Made by a program: the position numbers and the translations under genes
NCBI GenBank assembly: GCA_030248135.1
Contig: JASANC010002070.1
Span: 62,001-126,000, forward strand
Direction: 5' to 3'
From: Theristus sp. LFF4_11
Lineage: Eukaryota; Nematoda; Chromadorea; Monhysterida; Xyalidae
Length of the DNA stretch: 64,000 bases
Part shown: positions 46,301 through 56,576 of the stretch, in pieces
Position numbering within the stretch: position 1 is the stretch's first letter
Layout of the letters: each line of letters starts with the position of its first letter
The notes under the pieces: model-generated
Databases searched by the model: none
Told to the model about the DNA's origin: nothing
The model's input: only the letters and a program-made list of their open reading frames with translations

Positions 46301-48404
46301 ACCAACCGATCTGCTGATTCCCTACAATTCATAGTTCGATTGTAGTGAGTTCACCAGGCGCCCGAAAACCGAACGTTTTTCAAAAGTGCGACCAGTGGAT
46401 AGTCGTTTCTTCCGGGTAGTGATGCATCTTCCGGTTGCCTGACGTCCTGCGTTCACTCAGCAGTTGACGTTGCCCGACCGCAGCGGAAATGCGTTCTCAA
46501 ACATCACAGGTGAACGTGGCGGTCGTCGATCTGGAGCCGACGTTCGAATACGAGACCGTTCCGTGCAAGTCGGCGATGGCCTACTTGAAGGCGAAAGTGT
46601 TGAACACGAGCGCCTATCCGCTGCTCGCTGGCGAGGCGAGCGTCTTCCTGGACAACAATTTCATTGCGAAGGTTCGCGACTGGTTCTTCGAAACTGTTAC
46701 TTTGGCATAATTCTGTCGACATTCCTTTTCACACCAGACACTATTCGGTCGTCGTACCTCGTAACTTTTCTATCGCATATTTGTTTAAACCTGTGTTTTT
46801 TTTCAGAATACACAGCATGCGAAATTTTGTAATACAGTGCGAATTTGATTGGGTTTGTTTGGTTGAAATCAAACGCCCTATTGTTTTCGCTAAATGTGTT
46901 TTCTTGCAGTTCCGATCCCCGCGCCTTCTTCTATCGTGAGCTCTGTATTCTGCGAAAACAAGGGACAGGTTTAAACAAAGATACTGTACGTTTCTCGACT
47001 TTCAGAGCGCCCTGAAGTCGGTCAGTCCAAAAGAGGAGTTCACGTGTTCGCTGGGCGCCGACCCAGCCGTTCGTGTCACGTATAAATCCGCCAAGAAATT
47101 CCACGAAGAGTCCGGTTAGTTTCGAGTGCGAAGAGTTCGCGGTTTCGCCAGGTCGGGCGTACTGCGGCCATTTGCTGGTGTTCTGCTTGTGGTATCATCC
47201 ATTGTGAGCGATGGCATGTGGGTGGATGAGCACCAGTTTCGTGGCAGGGTGCTACACCAGCTGCGCGACAAATGGTGGCGCCTTTAGCGCCGTGACTAGC
47301 AGGCCGGATGCCGGGGATGCCACCTATTGGCGTTCATGGCCCAGAGTGGGAAAGGACGAAGGTGGTGACGCAATTTGGCCGATCGAGTCGGCTCGGTCGG
47401 GTGCGCACGCTGTGTAAGAGCTGCGTCGTTGTCCGCGGGATGCCAGCTGTCGGAATCATAAGGATGCACCTTTACACTCGTTGTGTGCGGTTTCGCCACG
47501 TTGGCGCATGGACACGGTGGTGCAGGTGCAGCGCGGCTCGTCACCGCGTCAGAACAGACCTCGCCAATCAATATTAAAGAATGAAATGCGCAAACGCGCA
47601 ATCAACGCACAACGCTTTTACTTAGAAACAGTCGTGTGACTGAACGTATTCACTGGCCAGTCATAAGTCAAGTATACTGTTCAGTGAAATGCTCCAGATT
47701 TCGAAACGTTCTTCGTTTTTTTCCAGGTCTGCTATCGAAATACACGACGACGGTGACTGAGCAGCACATCGAGGTGAATAACACGCGCGCGGACAAGATC
47801 GTGCTGCGACTGTTGGAGCCGATTCCGTTGAGCACTGAGGAGAAAATGAAGGTGCGCCCGGACAAGTGTGCTGCCGTTGCAGAGTGTCGTTGTGTTTGTA
47901 TTTGCGCTGTTACGGTGCACGTTTGCGGTTCGCAGTGTTCAATCCACTCCACCAATGTGACACGGTGCAGAACGGCGATCTGAGAAAGTTGCCGAGTATC
48001 CGTGTTTTTTGGCTCGCTAAGCGACCCGGCCAATTTCAGGGACGGGCCTAGGCCTGCTCTTGAATCGGCCGCATCAATGTGCTCATGAAACGAATCGCAT
48101 TTCTTCGTGCGCACACAGCATGAAATAAGACAGCGCAAAAAAATGTTTTTTCTCGACCCGAAACCAAATTGAAAGAAAGCCATGAATAGTGACGCGTCTT
48201 GACAATGCACTGAAGTAAAGTTGCTTGTGGCAGGTGAACGTGGTGAAACCGGACGTCCGCCAGGAGAAGACCGCGTATCGTCTGAACAAGGACAACGTGC
48301 TCGAGTATGACGTGACGCTGGAGGCCGGCGCCAAGGAGGACGTCGAGATTCGCTGGTCCATTGAGCACCCGAAAAGTGAAGAGATTGAGTTTCGGGAATA
48401 TTGA
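40389..48404 (+). CDS. DUF4139/DUF4140 (mucoidy inhibitor A-like) protein
   Basis: Thirteen exons keep frame to TGA and give about 640 residues: 40389-40499, 40859-41059, 41579-41686, 41926-42113, 42307-42442, 42993-43144, 44486-44674, 45348-45540, 45970-46047, 46510-46671, 47006-47114, 47727-47851 and 48234-48404. The family is widespread and poorly characterised (nematode F37C4.5 type). The N-terminal DUF4140 part has VTVYSDRAEVTR. A coiled coil follows (WAEKYEQTQQVKRELAKSQE). The DUF4139 part has VSYIVHNACWTPQYDLRV, GEDWLDADLSLSTAMPSVGG, SFHIARATSIPSDN, VPCKSAMAYLKAKVLN, and a C-terminal EYDVTLEAGAKEDVEIRW. Between them lie a Gly-rich run and an acidic segment (AEEDEEMSGADDD). The junction of exons 7 and 8 is the least certain. 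No signal peptide is seen, so a cytosolic protein is likely. Function is unknown. Confidence 0.88.
41190..41345. repeat. palindromic MITE, CAGTCGAACTC family
   Basis: GGAATCAGCTGATTGGTTGGTGGTCACGTGATGCA faces TGCATGCATCACGACCACCAACCAATCAGCTGATTC around a GAGGCGGAG core. The outer ends are diverged. It lies in intron 2 of the DUF4139 gene. Confidence 0.65.
42780..42915. repeat. TCATGC/AATTCAAAATTG palindromic repeat
   Basis: GTTTCATGCAGCAATTCAAAATGGCC faces GACCAATTTTGAGTTCACCGCGTCCAGCATGA. It lies in intron 5 of the DUF4139 gene. Confidence 0.55.
43590..44175. other. unexplained GC-rich block in intron 6 of the DUF4139 gene
   Basis: Most introns here are AT-rich, but this block of nearly 600 bases has exon-like base composition, open frames on both strands (for example a 77-codon frame from 43716 and a 155-codon frame on the minus strand from 44167), and no match I recognise. 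It could be a nested unknown element, a non-coding RNA or a decayed gene fragment. A partial TGACGTCA-type repeat arm lies just upstream, near 43180. Confidence 0.3.
46171..46346. mobile_element. palindromic MITE, CAGTCGAACTC family, best-preserved ends
   Basis: TA-CAGTCGAACTCTAGAATATAGGG at the left and CCCTACAATTCATAGTTCGATTG-TA at the right give inverted ends with TA flanks, suggesting Tc1/mariner-type mobilisation. Inner arms carry AATCAGCTGATTGG and a CACGTGA motif. It lies in intron 9 of the DUF4139 gene. Confidence 0.75.
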
Positions 48405-50336
48405 ACATTTGCAATTTGAATTAAGCACAGCTTAAAAAAGATATTGATCGATTTGGTAACTGGCTAACTAAGTTTCTGAATGCTCTTGGCTTCACTCGAC
48501 GCGGTGAAAGCTTCAGAGAACTAACTTTAACGCTTTGAATATGATGTTGATTGTCGATTAGCTTTATGTTTATTATATTTTATGTTACGGAATACTTGGC
48601 TTATTGCTGTGCCAGTTCCACTTTTTTACACTTGTTCCACTCTTTTTCACGTCTGTCTTGTGCACATTTTTTGTCATTTTTTGGGTGAAGCGAATTGACT
48701 TGTGATGGATAAATTCTGTGTTTTGTGCATTGTCCAAAACTGTGTTGTTGTGTTGCTCTGTTGTTTGAATTTGTTTTATTCGAAAAAAAAGAACATAAAC
48801 TGTTTTCGTGTTACGTCTGTCACAAATTTTCAGTGAATAAAAATGATAATAAAAGGTGATATAGAAAGGAAAATTCAAAAAGTACAATACACAGTGTGCA
48901 CATGTGTGTGCATAACTTATGCGACTTTTCAGTCCACAGTTTTGGCTGAACATTTGTGTCATAAATAATTGGCGTTGGTCATCAGGCTGTGTTTGAAATG
49001 CGACATAACTCTGCGTGTTTTCACAAATTTGCATCACTGTATACATCACAATTTTGATTCCAGTGAATTGTTTTGATTGGAATCAAGGTTGACAGGCATA
49101 AGTGATAACTGTATGTAACAAACAACCAGCTACAAAATGTTTATGTATGAAATATGAACTGAAACTGCATTTGTATATTGGCCTTCAGTGCGCGCTGATT
49201 GGCTGGACTTGGATTTACTGGGTGATTGGTAGATAGTGATGGTGGTGCAACCAATCATTCAGTCGGTATCTTTTTAGAGTAACCATCGCTTTGAGTTGTC
49301 GATTCCCTTTCAAACCATGGGGACTTGCCACTGTGGTCTTACTTGTATCGATACTATCAGCTTGAAATACAGACAAATTGTGTACATGCTACATATGTTG
49401 TCCACACAACTGAGATTGCACACACCTGGGCTGGTTATGTTTTGATATGTTTTTACGCACATTGTTGTCCGTCTGTAAACTGAATTTATAAACAGACATT
49501 ATGTGCTAAACCGGTATGTTTTACAACATTACATGTTTTTTTGACTTTTTCAAAGCACTGCTTTTTTATGAGTAAAGGTAACTTGACGCCACCTGCAATG
49601 TGCTTTTTGCCTTTATGATTGACAGAAAAATTTGCGATTGGTTTTCCAATTGTTGGTGACCTGTTTTCGAATTCGCTTTGAAACTGGTTGCTTTTTAAAT
49701 TAAAATTGGTTTCGTTACGCTGCTTTTTTTCAAAAATTGGAATTGGTTTCCTTACGTTGCTTTTTCAGTTTTTCGATTTTGATTTTTGTCACACTGCATC
49801 CTATCCAGATATGAAACCACGTGTGTATTGTGTCCAACGACTTTGCACAGTCGTGAGCGGAAGAATGAGGATGCCAAAACGATTTTTTGTGTTGAAAAAT
49901 CTTAAATCAAACGCAAAAAACTCGCTTTGTTTGCTCGCTCGATTAGGCCGTATAGTGTGTGTGTGTCTATCTTTTTATAGCACAATCCGAGAGTGAAAAT
50001 AAATTTATTCAGCTCACACATTTTTGTTGATGCAACCAGGGCCCGATTTCATTCATCCACATCGCCAAATCTGCGTAACACCTTTTGCATTTGTAGTTGT
50101 AGTTCCTTTATTTTTATTTCACTTTGCTCATAAAGTAATTTTTTTTGTGAATGTTCGTGCGGCCGATTTTTGATGGTAGTACCTTCAAACCATCGATATA
50201 CAACGTACTATCGGATCACCCTGTACTACTACTACACTTGATTGTCGTTTGCTGAAATCGTGCTTTCTTCGTTTTTGTATTTACACTTTTTAACCCAAAA
50301 AAAATCGTGACGTTTTAGCAAGCGAAAAAAAGAATA
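48405..50336. other. spacer between DUF4139 and BPHL-like genes
   Basis: An AATAAA near 48836 suits the DUF4139 gene. The rest is T-rich and contains TTGGC-type fragments of the dispersed CTGATTGG repeats (about 49185-49270). No coding exon or RNA gene is recognised. Confidence 0.45.
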
Positions 50337-52472
50337 ATGTACTCCAGCGAGCAATCGGTGTCAGACAAGGTGCGACTGAAATACAAACGAAGTGCACCGA
50401 CATTCTGGGGCAGTCACTACGTGCTCTGCCTGCATGGGCCCTGTGGTAAGCAGTGAGTGTCATTATCGATGTACGATCGGACCGTAATCTTAGACAATCA
50501 GCTGATTGGCTGTTTTTGCATGTGTTCACTAATTAATCCAAGTAGCCGGCTGTAACGAATCAGCAAGCCGGGATGCAGAAATATTCGCCATGTGCTCCAC
50601 AGTTTGACCGCACTTTTCAAATTGTTTCCAAAATTTCAGTTGCACACCAACAGTCGAAATGAAAAAAAACTCCTTGCAGGCAGTGTGGAGCGCGATTTCG
50701 AGCCGTGCATCGAGCGATTCGATCGTGACCGATTCACGTTGGTGGCGTGCGAATTGAACTGGGCCGAGCCAGACCAAAGCGTGTCGTGGACGGACGTCTG
50801 GAAACGACATGCAGAACACGCGGCAACGCTGATGCAGGTCACGGGGTGTCCGGCTTCGCAATGGAATCTACAGTCGAACTCTTGTAGGGAATCAGCTGAT
50901 TGGTTGGTGGTCACGTGCATGCTTTCTGTGCAAACCAAACTCCGCCCCCCCCGCAATTCCCACACAGAAAGCATGCATCACGTGATCACGCTGGTTCTCC
51001 ATAATTTAGCGTTCGACTGTGGCAGATTCATCATTAGCTCATTTCATGGTGCATTTCTTGCACCACCCAATCTATTTACAATGTATGAACTGCCGCGCAC
51101 AATGTGGACGAGAAGTGGACGACGACGAATTGTTGTTTAGCGTCAAGCGTTGCCTGAATGAGTGTTGCTGTGTTGCTTTGTCAGTGGTTGGAAAGTCACA
51201 CTTGAAACGGGGGCACTTGCAATCGATCACCGAAACGCCGTTTCCATGCAAACGTCCGCCGGTCTTCTCTCTGCAGCAACTGTTCTACACGCCGTTCTCG
51301 GTGCTGGCGCACGACGACGCCGCACTGACGGCGTTGCATCTTGCCGCCTCCTATCCGTCGTTGGTGCGATCGCTGGTGCTCTGGGACGCCACGGTGCGCG
51401 TCAGTCGGTCGCATTTGACTCTGTTAAAAGGTGTGGTATGTTTCGTTAAACGCGCTATTTATTTTCAAAAAAATACAAAGCTCGCGAAATAGAAATAAAA
51501 ATAACAAACGCACCCGTAACTGGTTATGGAGAAAGGTACAGTTGGTGCAATAGAGATCAGTTTGGCAAGCGTGTCGCCAATTCAACGGCTTTTTTTGTTT
51601 TTTGTGTAATTTGTGTAATTTGTGTGTGTTTTCAAAGGATCTTCGTTTTTTGTGTAATTTTTGCGAAGTAAAAACCGTCAGAATCTCGATCGTGAGAAAG
51701 CTTTTCGTTTCAGAATACACCCCGCCCTCTCAGGTAAACAGTCCGATCTACAGGCGAGTGGTCGATGACCGACAGGGGTGCGTTTTTATAGAAAAAACTG
51801 CTTTTTTAAGAATTCAACCTACAAATATGAAAAGCAGACCAACCGCATGAGGGCATTTTTTAGAAGTGGAATAAGGCATTTGTAAATTTTTTCCGCAGGT
51901 ATTTCAGCAAAGCTGTTGTTATTCAAAATGTTCTATTCAACAAAACGTTCCACTACGATTTCTCAATGATAATTGCACAAAACCCATTACTTTCCAGTCA
52001 CTTCGAGAATCACACGTACCGATTCGACAGCATCGACCGACTGAGACGAGTGGAGCAGCCAGTGCTGTTGCTCGTTGGTGACAGCAACCGGCTGGTCACC
52101 AGTGAACAGGCGAACCTGCTCAATCAGTTGCTGCCGAACGCGCGGTTCGGCTGAGTTTGTATTACGTTTTTTTGGTTGTCAACTGTTTCTGTATAAAAAA
52201 AGAAAGTGAAATTGGCAAAAAATTAAGTTTTTACTGTTGTTTTACTGGTTGACTTACTGATGAGTTGTTGTGCATTGTTGATGAGCATGTTTATCAGAGC
52301 AGATCCATTATTGTGCATCCACACATGGTGCATCATCTGTTCCCTGCAGCTCAGCAAAAATTGTTGCAGAATATCAACCTGTCGAAACGGTGATCACGAG
52401 CTACACCGGAAACAACACAGCGCCACGTGGTTTCGAAACACTGTCGAACAGTTCCTGGACGATGTTGATTGA
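50337..52472 (+). CDS. BPHL-like alpha/beta hydrolase with altered catalytic residues
   Basis: Six exons keep frame and give 277 residues, near the usual length of BPHL (valacyclovir hydrolase-type): 50337-50445, 50680-50837, 51277-51430, 51714-51777, 51899-52144 and 52370-52472. The fold landmarks are present: LCLHGPCGSVERDFEPC (oxyanion HG), FDRDRFTLVACELNW, WKRHAEHAATLMQ, LTALHLAASYPSLVRSLVLWDA, VEQPVLLLVGDSNRLV and the His-bearing GDHELH near the C terminus. The nucleophile elbow, normally G-x-S-x-G, reads AHDDA: Ser is replaced by Asp and both glycines by Ala. The acid position, normally Asp, appears to be Asn (GDSN). The catalytic His is kept. It may be a non-enzyme or use a different mechanism. 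An AATAAA occurs near 52768. Confidence 0.85.
50869..51021. mobile_element. palindromic MITE, CAGTCGAACTC family
   Basis: CTACAGTCGAACTCTTGTAGGG at the left and ATTTAGCGTTCGACTGTGG at the right form the inverted ends. The inner arms GTGGTCACGTGCATGC and GCATGCATCACGTGATCAC flank a G/C-rich core. It lies in intron 2 of the BPHL-like gene. Confidence 0.75.
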
Positions 52473-52874
52473 CACCGCGACTGAACTGAAAATCATATCA
52501 ATTTTTGCTTTTTTTTGCTGCGATTGAACATGCGTCTGCAGTTTCAGAAGAATTAAAAAATGAATTGGCGTTAAAACCTGATGAAATACGCATTAAACAA
52601 ATGGATACGAACAAATGGAAAAATACTATCAAAAACGAGCTTTTAAATTATTTTTTGAAACGAGTCTTTTTAGTTGTCAGTTCACCTAATTTTTTGTCCA
52701 GCAAGTGCACACACATTTCTCTGTGAGAGGCAGTGGATGTTTTATCATCACCTACACAACCTTATCGAATAAAAACACGTCTGCGAATAAAAAAAACAAT
52801 ACAAACCAACGTGCTGATCGAAAAAAACTGAGAGCTTACTTGAAAACGTAAACTGAAAAACTGACAACATTTCA
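52473..52874. other. spacer between BPHL-like and GILT genes
   Basis: The polyadenylation signal AATAAA at about 52768 lies only about 107 bases before the GILT start codon, so the two same-strand genes are tightly packed. No separate feature is seen; the A-rich segment before the ATG may be 5' UTR. Confidence 0.45.
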
Positions 52875-54855
52875 ATGTTTCGCATCCTTCTGCTAGTATT
52901 ACCGACGCTTGTGGCGGCATCGTGGCCACTGTCATACTGGCCTTGGTCTCGGCACAATTTTGATCGTGATTCAGAGTATTATTTCGTCAATTTCGATGCT
53001 GAGAAATGCACGGTGCCTCCGTTTTTGTGGTGCACCTCAGAGCAGCTCGCCGCTGCATGCGGAGTCAGTGCAGCCTGCGCCAAGTTGGTGGTCACTTTAA
53101 AATTCTTCGACACTAACGATTCCATTTGAAACTACTGTTGATCTTAAACTACGAATTGTAGAGGACTTTTCAAAAAATATTTTTGTCCAAGAAACTCACA
53201 CAAAACCCAACAAGAAATTCAGTCCTTGCAGGCAGCTCAAAGGTACGCTTTGGAAAGTAAAGTTGCCAAAAATATTGTGTTTTGTGTTCTCTCTATCTTC
53301 ATTTTTTCAGTGATACTTACTGGTAATTACAATGAGCGACAACTTTCAACACAGATACAAAGCAAGGGCGGAGCGTCCAGTGAAGATCACTTACCTATAC
53401 GAGTCGTTATGCGCCGCTTGCCACTATTATTTGCTGCACACGTTGTACGATCAGATATTCTGGCAGTTCGACGAAAGTGAACTCGAAATCGAGCTGTTGC
53501 CGTTTGGAAACGCCCGCGTTACGGATGTTAGTGTGGGGGGGGGTTGATGAAAATGGCCTACTTCAGAGCCATGCTCGGGCTGTTTTAACTCCTAAACGGG
53601 CGTAAATTGCTCCTACCCAAAACGAGCATGTTTACGCAGAAAAATGGATCTTGCCTGGAAATTTCACTGATTACGCCTCTAAATTTGATCAGTTTTTTTT
53701 TCGCGTTTGGTTGACGTTATCCATTGCGTGCTGTTTGCTCCGTCGGACATCGCTGCAGCTGATGAACAACCTGTGGCGAATCAACTCTCCTACTCACTAT
53801 CCAATAATCGTCCACCATTCGTATTCGCAAATACGCCAGAGAGCCCAGTGCACTCGCCCGTTCTACAGGACCGCATCGTCTGTCAGCACGGCGCCACCGA
53901 ATGCGCGTTCAACCGACTGCAGAGCTGCGCGTTGCACGAGGCGCCGGTGCGGCCCAGTGGACTGCCGTTCGTCGCGTGCGTCGAGCGTGCGATCATGCCG
54001 AGTGGGCGGAGCACACCGGACCCGATGGGGGTGCTCGATGGGTGTGCGAAGGCGGCATACTTCAGTGAACGCCAGATCAACAACATACGGTCGGTGGCAT
54101 TACATGAAGTTCGCTGTTTGCGGTTTCGCCAGGTAGACGCATGCCGCGGTGCCCCCTGGGCTCGTCAGTGCGACGGACACCGGGCAGAAGTGCCGAAGCT
54201 GTTTTACCACAGACAGATCTTATAGTCTGGGCAAAACATCAGCGAACCTAGAAAGCAGAATCTCACAAAATCAACCATCCCGGGCTATGAAGCCACAAGG
54301 GACCCGGTGTTTTGCGAGTGTATGCAATACAAGAAGTTCGCTGTTTGCGGTTTCGCCAGGTAGACGCATACCGCGGTGCCCCCTGGCTCGTCAGTGCGGC
54401 GGATGGCATGCCTCCGGTTAGATTAGTCAGTTTTTTAAATGCGAGTTGAGCCCAAACGACAGAAAACCGCGTAAAGCACACATTTTTTTTGTAATCTTGA
54501 TGAAGCACGAAACATCGCTCAACAATGCTGCTGCCCAAATGAGTCACCATCAACTAAACTGCGGTTGATTTTTCATTCTTTCCCGCCATTGACAACTTAA
54601 CCAATTTTTTTTAAACCGCCATCCATACCACGGCCACTCAGAGACTGCTACAACGGGCCACAAGGCCACGAACTGCAGTTGGCCGCTGGCAATCGCACCG
54701 CTGAACTCGGTTGGCCGGACACCAAGGCCGGTGTGCCTTGGATCGTGCTCAACGACGTCAGCCTGAAGCACGTGCAGCCTTACAAGCAACGTCTGCATGA
54801 GCTGATTTGTCAGGCGCTGTTCGATCGCAAAGTGCCGTCGTTACAATGCATTTGA
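52875..54855 (+). CDS. GILT-type lysosomal thiol reductase
   Basis: Five exons give 273 residues in frame: 52875-53087, 53232-53242, 53355-53517, 53869-54089 and 54642-54855. The N terminus (MFRILLLVLPTLVAAS) is a signal peptide. The active-site motif CxxC is present as YESLCAACHYY, and PFGNA follows as in the family. The diagnostic signature CQHGATECAFNRLQSC is intact, and C-terminal GVPWIVLNDV fits. GILT proteins reduce disulfides in lysosomes or phagosomes, or are secreted, aiding protein breakdown and innate defence. The 11-base second exon is proposed because it alone restores frame between exons 1 and 3; the alternative is a mis-set boundary. Introns 4 and 3 hold repeats. Confidence 0.88.
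54104..54400. repeat. direct repeat pair, GTTTGCGGTTTCGCCAGG
   Basis: GAAGTTCGCTGTTTGCGGTTTCGCCAGGTAGACGCAT, followed by CCGCGGTGCCCCCTGG, occurs at about 54107-54165 and again at about 54330-54392. Shorter related pieces are near 47126-47160 and 47485-47550 in the DUF4139 gene. It is probably a short dispersed element. It lies in the last intron of the GILT gene. Confidence 0.6.
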
Positions 54856-56576
54856 GCAGTTGCAATGGAGAAAATGAGAGTTTACAAATTGGGCAACGGA
54901 TAGCCAATCATCTGTGAGAACGTCGCTCTCAACGTAGCTCAGATACCGAAGATGTTGCAATGCATTCTGCTAGTTTGTAAAGACGATTTTAATTGCCTGA
55001 TTTTTCTGATTTTTTAAAAGGGCATCAACGTTATGCAAAATACTTGGATCTATGCTACCAACCAATGTCAACCAAGCAAGCCCAGGCTTTCCGAAAACGT
55101 TCACATACACATGTACCACGGGACAAAAAACTTTATATTCAGGTTACGTTGAGAAATTTTTGCTAACATCATTCAATCACAGCAAGAGATCTGACTGAAC
55201 TCACAACAAGTATTGGCAAATTTGTTCATTAAAATACCAAACATTACCATTGGCAAAAAAATGAAAAAGAAACTAAAAAATGCGACGTACCGATTAATTT
55301 CTGGAATCAGGTATGACCTATTTTTTCAAACGTGTCCCACTGAAATGACGTCATGTGCCGCAAAACATGCGCTTGTCGTTCACAGCAAACCAGGCTTTTC
55401 CGTTGAGCCAATTTCTTTTCGTCAACAATGGTGAATGTCGAATCAGTCACACCAAACTAAAATTTTAGTGCCTGTACTTTGACAAACGGGCGTTTTTAAA
55501 GCAAATGACGTCATTTTAGTCCGGACACCTTTTTGAATAAATCCACAATACACGCTACATAACGCTAGATCGTTAGAATATTGTAGCAAAATTTTAGAAA
55601 CTGCATTTCAAAGTGTTATTCAGCATAAGAGAACACTAAACCAGTAAAAACTGATTTACAAAAACTTTAGGACAAACGACTTCACACAGGCTCGTTAGAT
55701 TTCGAAAGACCCTGCCATTTTTGAAATGTACAGCAGATGTACGAGAGAGGTTTTCAAAGTGAAACTAGCAACATGAAGTTAAAATGTAAAAAAAATGTTA
55801 AAATGTACTAAGAAATGCAGCAGGAATTCTTAAAACTATCTCAAGCAATGTAAATGATAAAAACGAAATAAAAAAGAACTGAGCAGAACGAATATGGAAC
55901 AAATGTGATGGGTTTCACGTCCTGAAAAACAAAGTCACAGAAAAACATGATTCTATTAAAACTCAAACAACCATAATTTATTCTTCATTTTAAAAAGACT
56001 CGATTGAAACCGACAAGATTATTCAAGGTGAAAAATATCTGCACAAAATCCTAAAAAAAGTTCGGAAAGCAACAGTTGAAACAAGAAAGAGACTAGTCCC
56101 AAAAATATGGAGCAACAGCAATAATAACGGGAGCAATAACTGGCATCACAATGAAACAATAGATTCGATTCGATAGAAAACGAATTTTTGCTTGGCATTT
56201 AGAAAGATGCAATTGACAAAAAATTAAAGTGAAAAAAAACTGTGTTCCGAGCAAAGAATGCAGGAAGTAGGATGCCCGTTCCACAGAAGATATTCACGAT
56301 ATTTACACTAGCCAGCCAAGCAGGAACGAAAATCACTGACAACATTACAAAATGTTGAATTTCGCACGAAACGGCGACATTGTAAAATATACCGCACACA
56401 CTAAAAGCAAACCAGCCTAGCCGATGGCCACACCATAATCAATAGCATTAGAGTTTCATCAGCAAAAAAAACGTAAAGGACCAGAACAACGACAACTCCG
56501 AACAGTATCGTTCTCTAGATTTCTCCAATTACCCAAAACACCAATTCCACTGAGGCCAACACAACAACGGCGCCTC
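54856..56576. other. spacer between convergent GILT and ERMP1-type genes
   Basis: This is the most AT-rich long stretch of the window. Apart from the TGACGTCA-type MITE at 55314-55553, I see no gene, RNA or repeat. It should contain both 3' UTRs. Confidence 0.5.
55314..55553. mobile_element. MITE with paired TGACGTCA sites, copy 2
   Basis: TATGACCTATTTTTTCAAAC, then GTGTCCCACTGAAATGACGTCAT at the left, and ATGACGTCATTTTAGTCCGGACAC plus TTTTTGAATAAATCCACAATA at the right. It is nearly the same as copy 3 at 59437. Confidence 0.8.

Noticed and set aside
47668..48414. 248-codon minus-strand frame
   Set aside because: Overlaps two DUF4139 exons in antisense; long open length comes from GC-rich exon sequence.
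52298..52393. Alternative last exon of the BPHL-like gene reading SRSIIVHPHMVHHLF
   Set aside because: The acceptor at 52367-52369 gives GDHELH and a family-like C-terminal helix in the right phase, so it is preferred.
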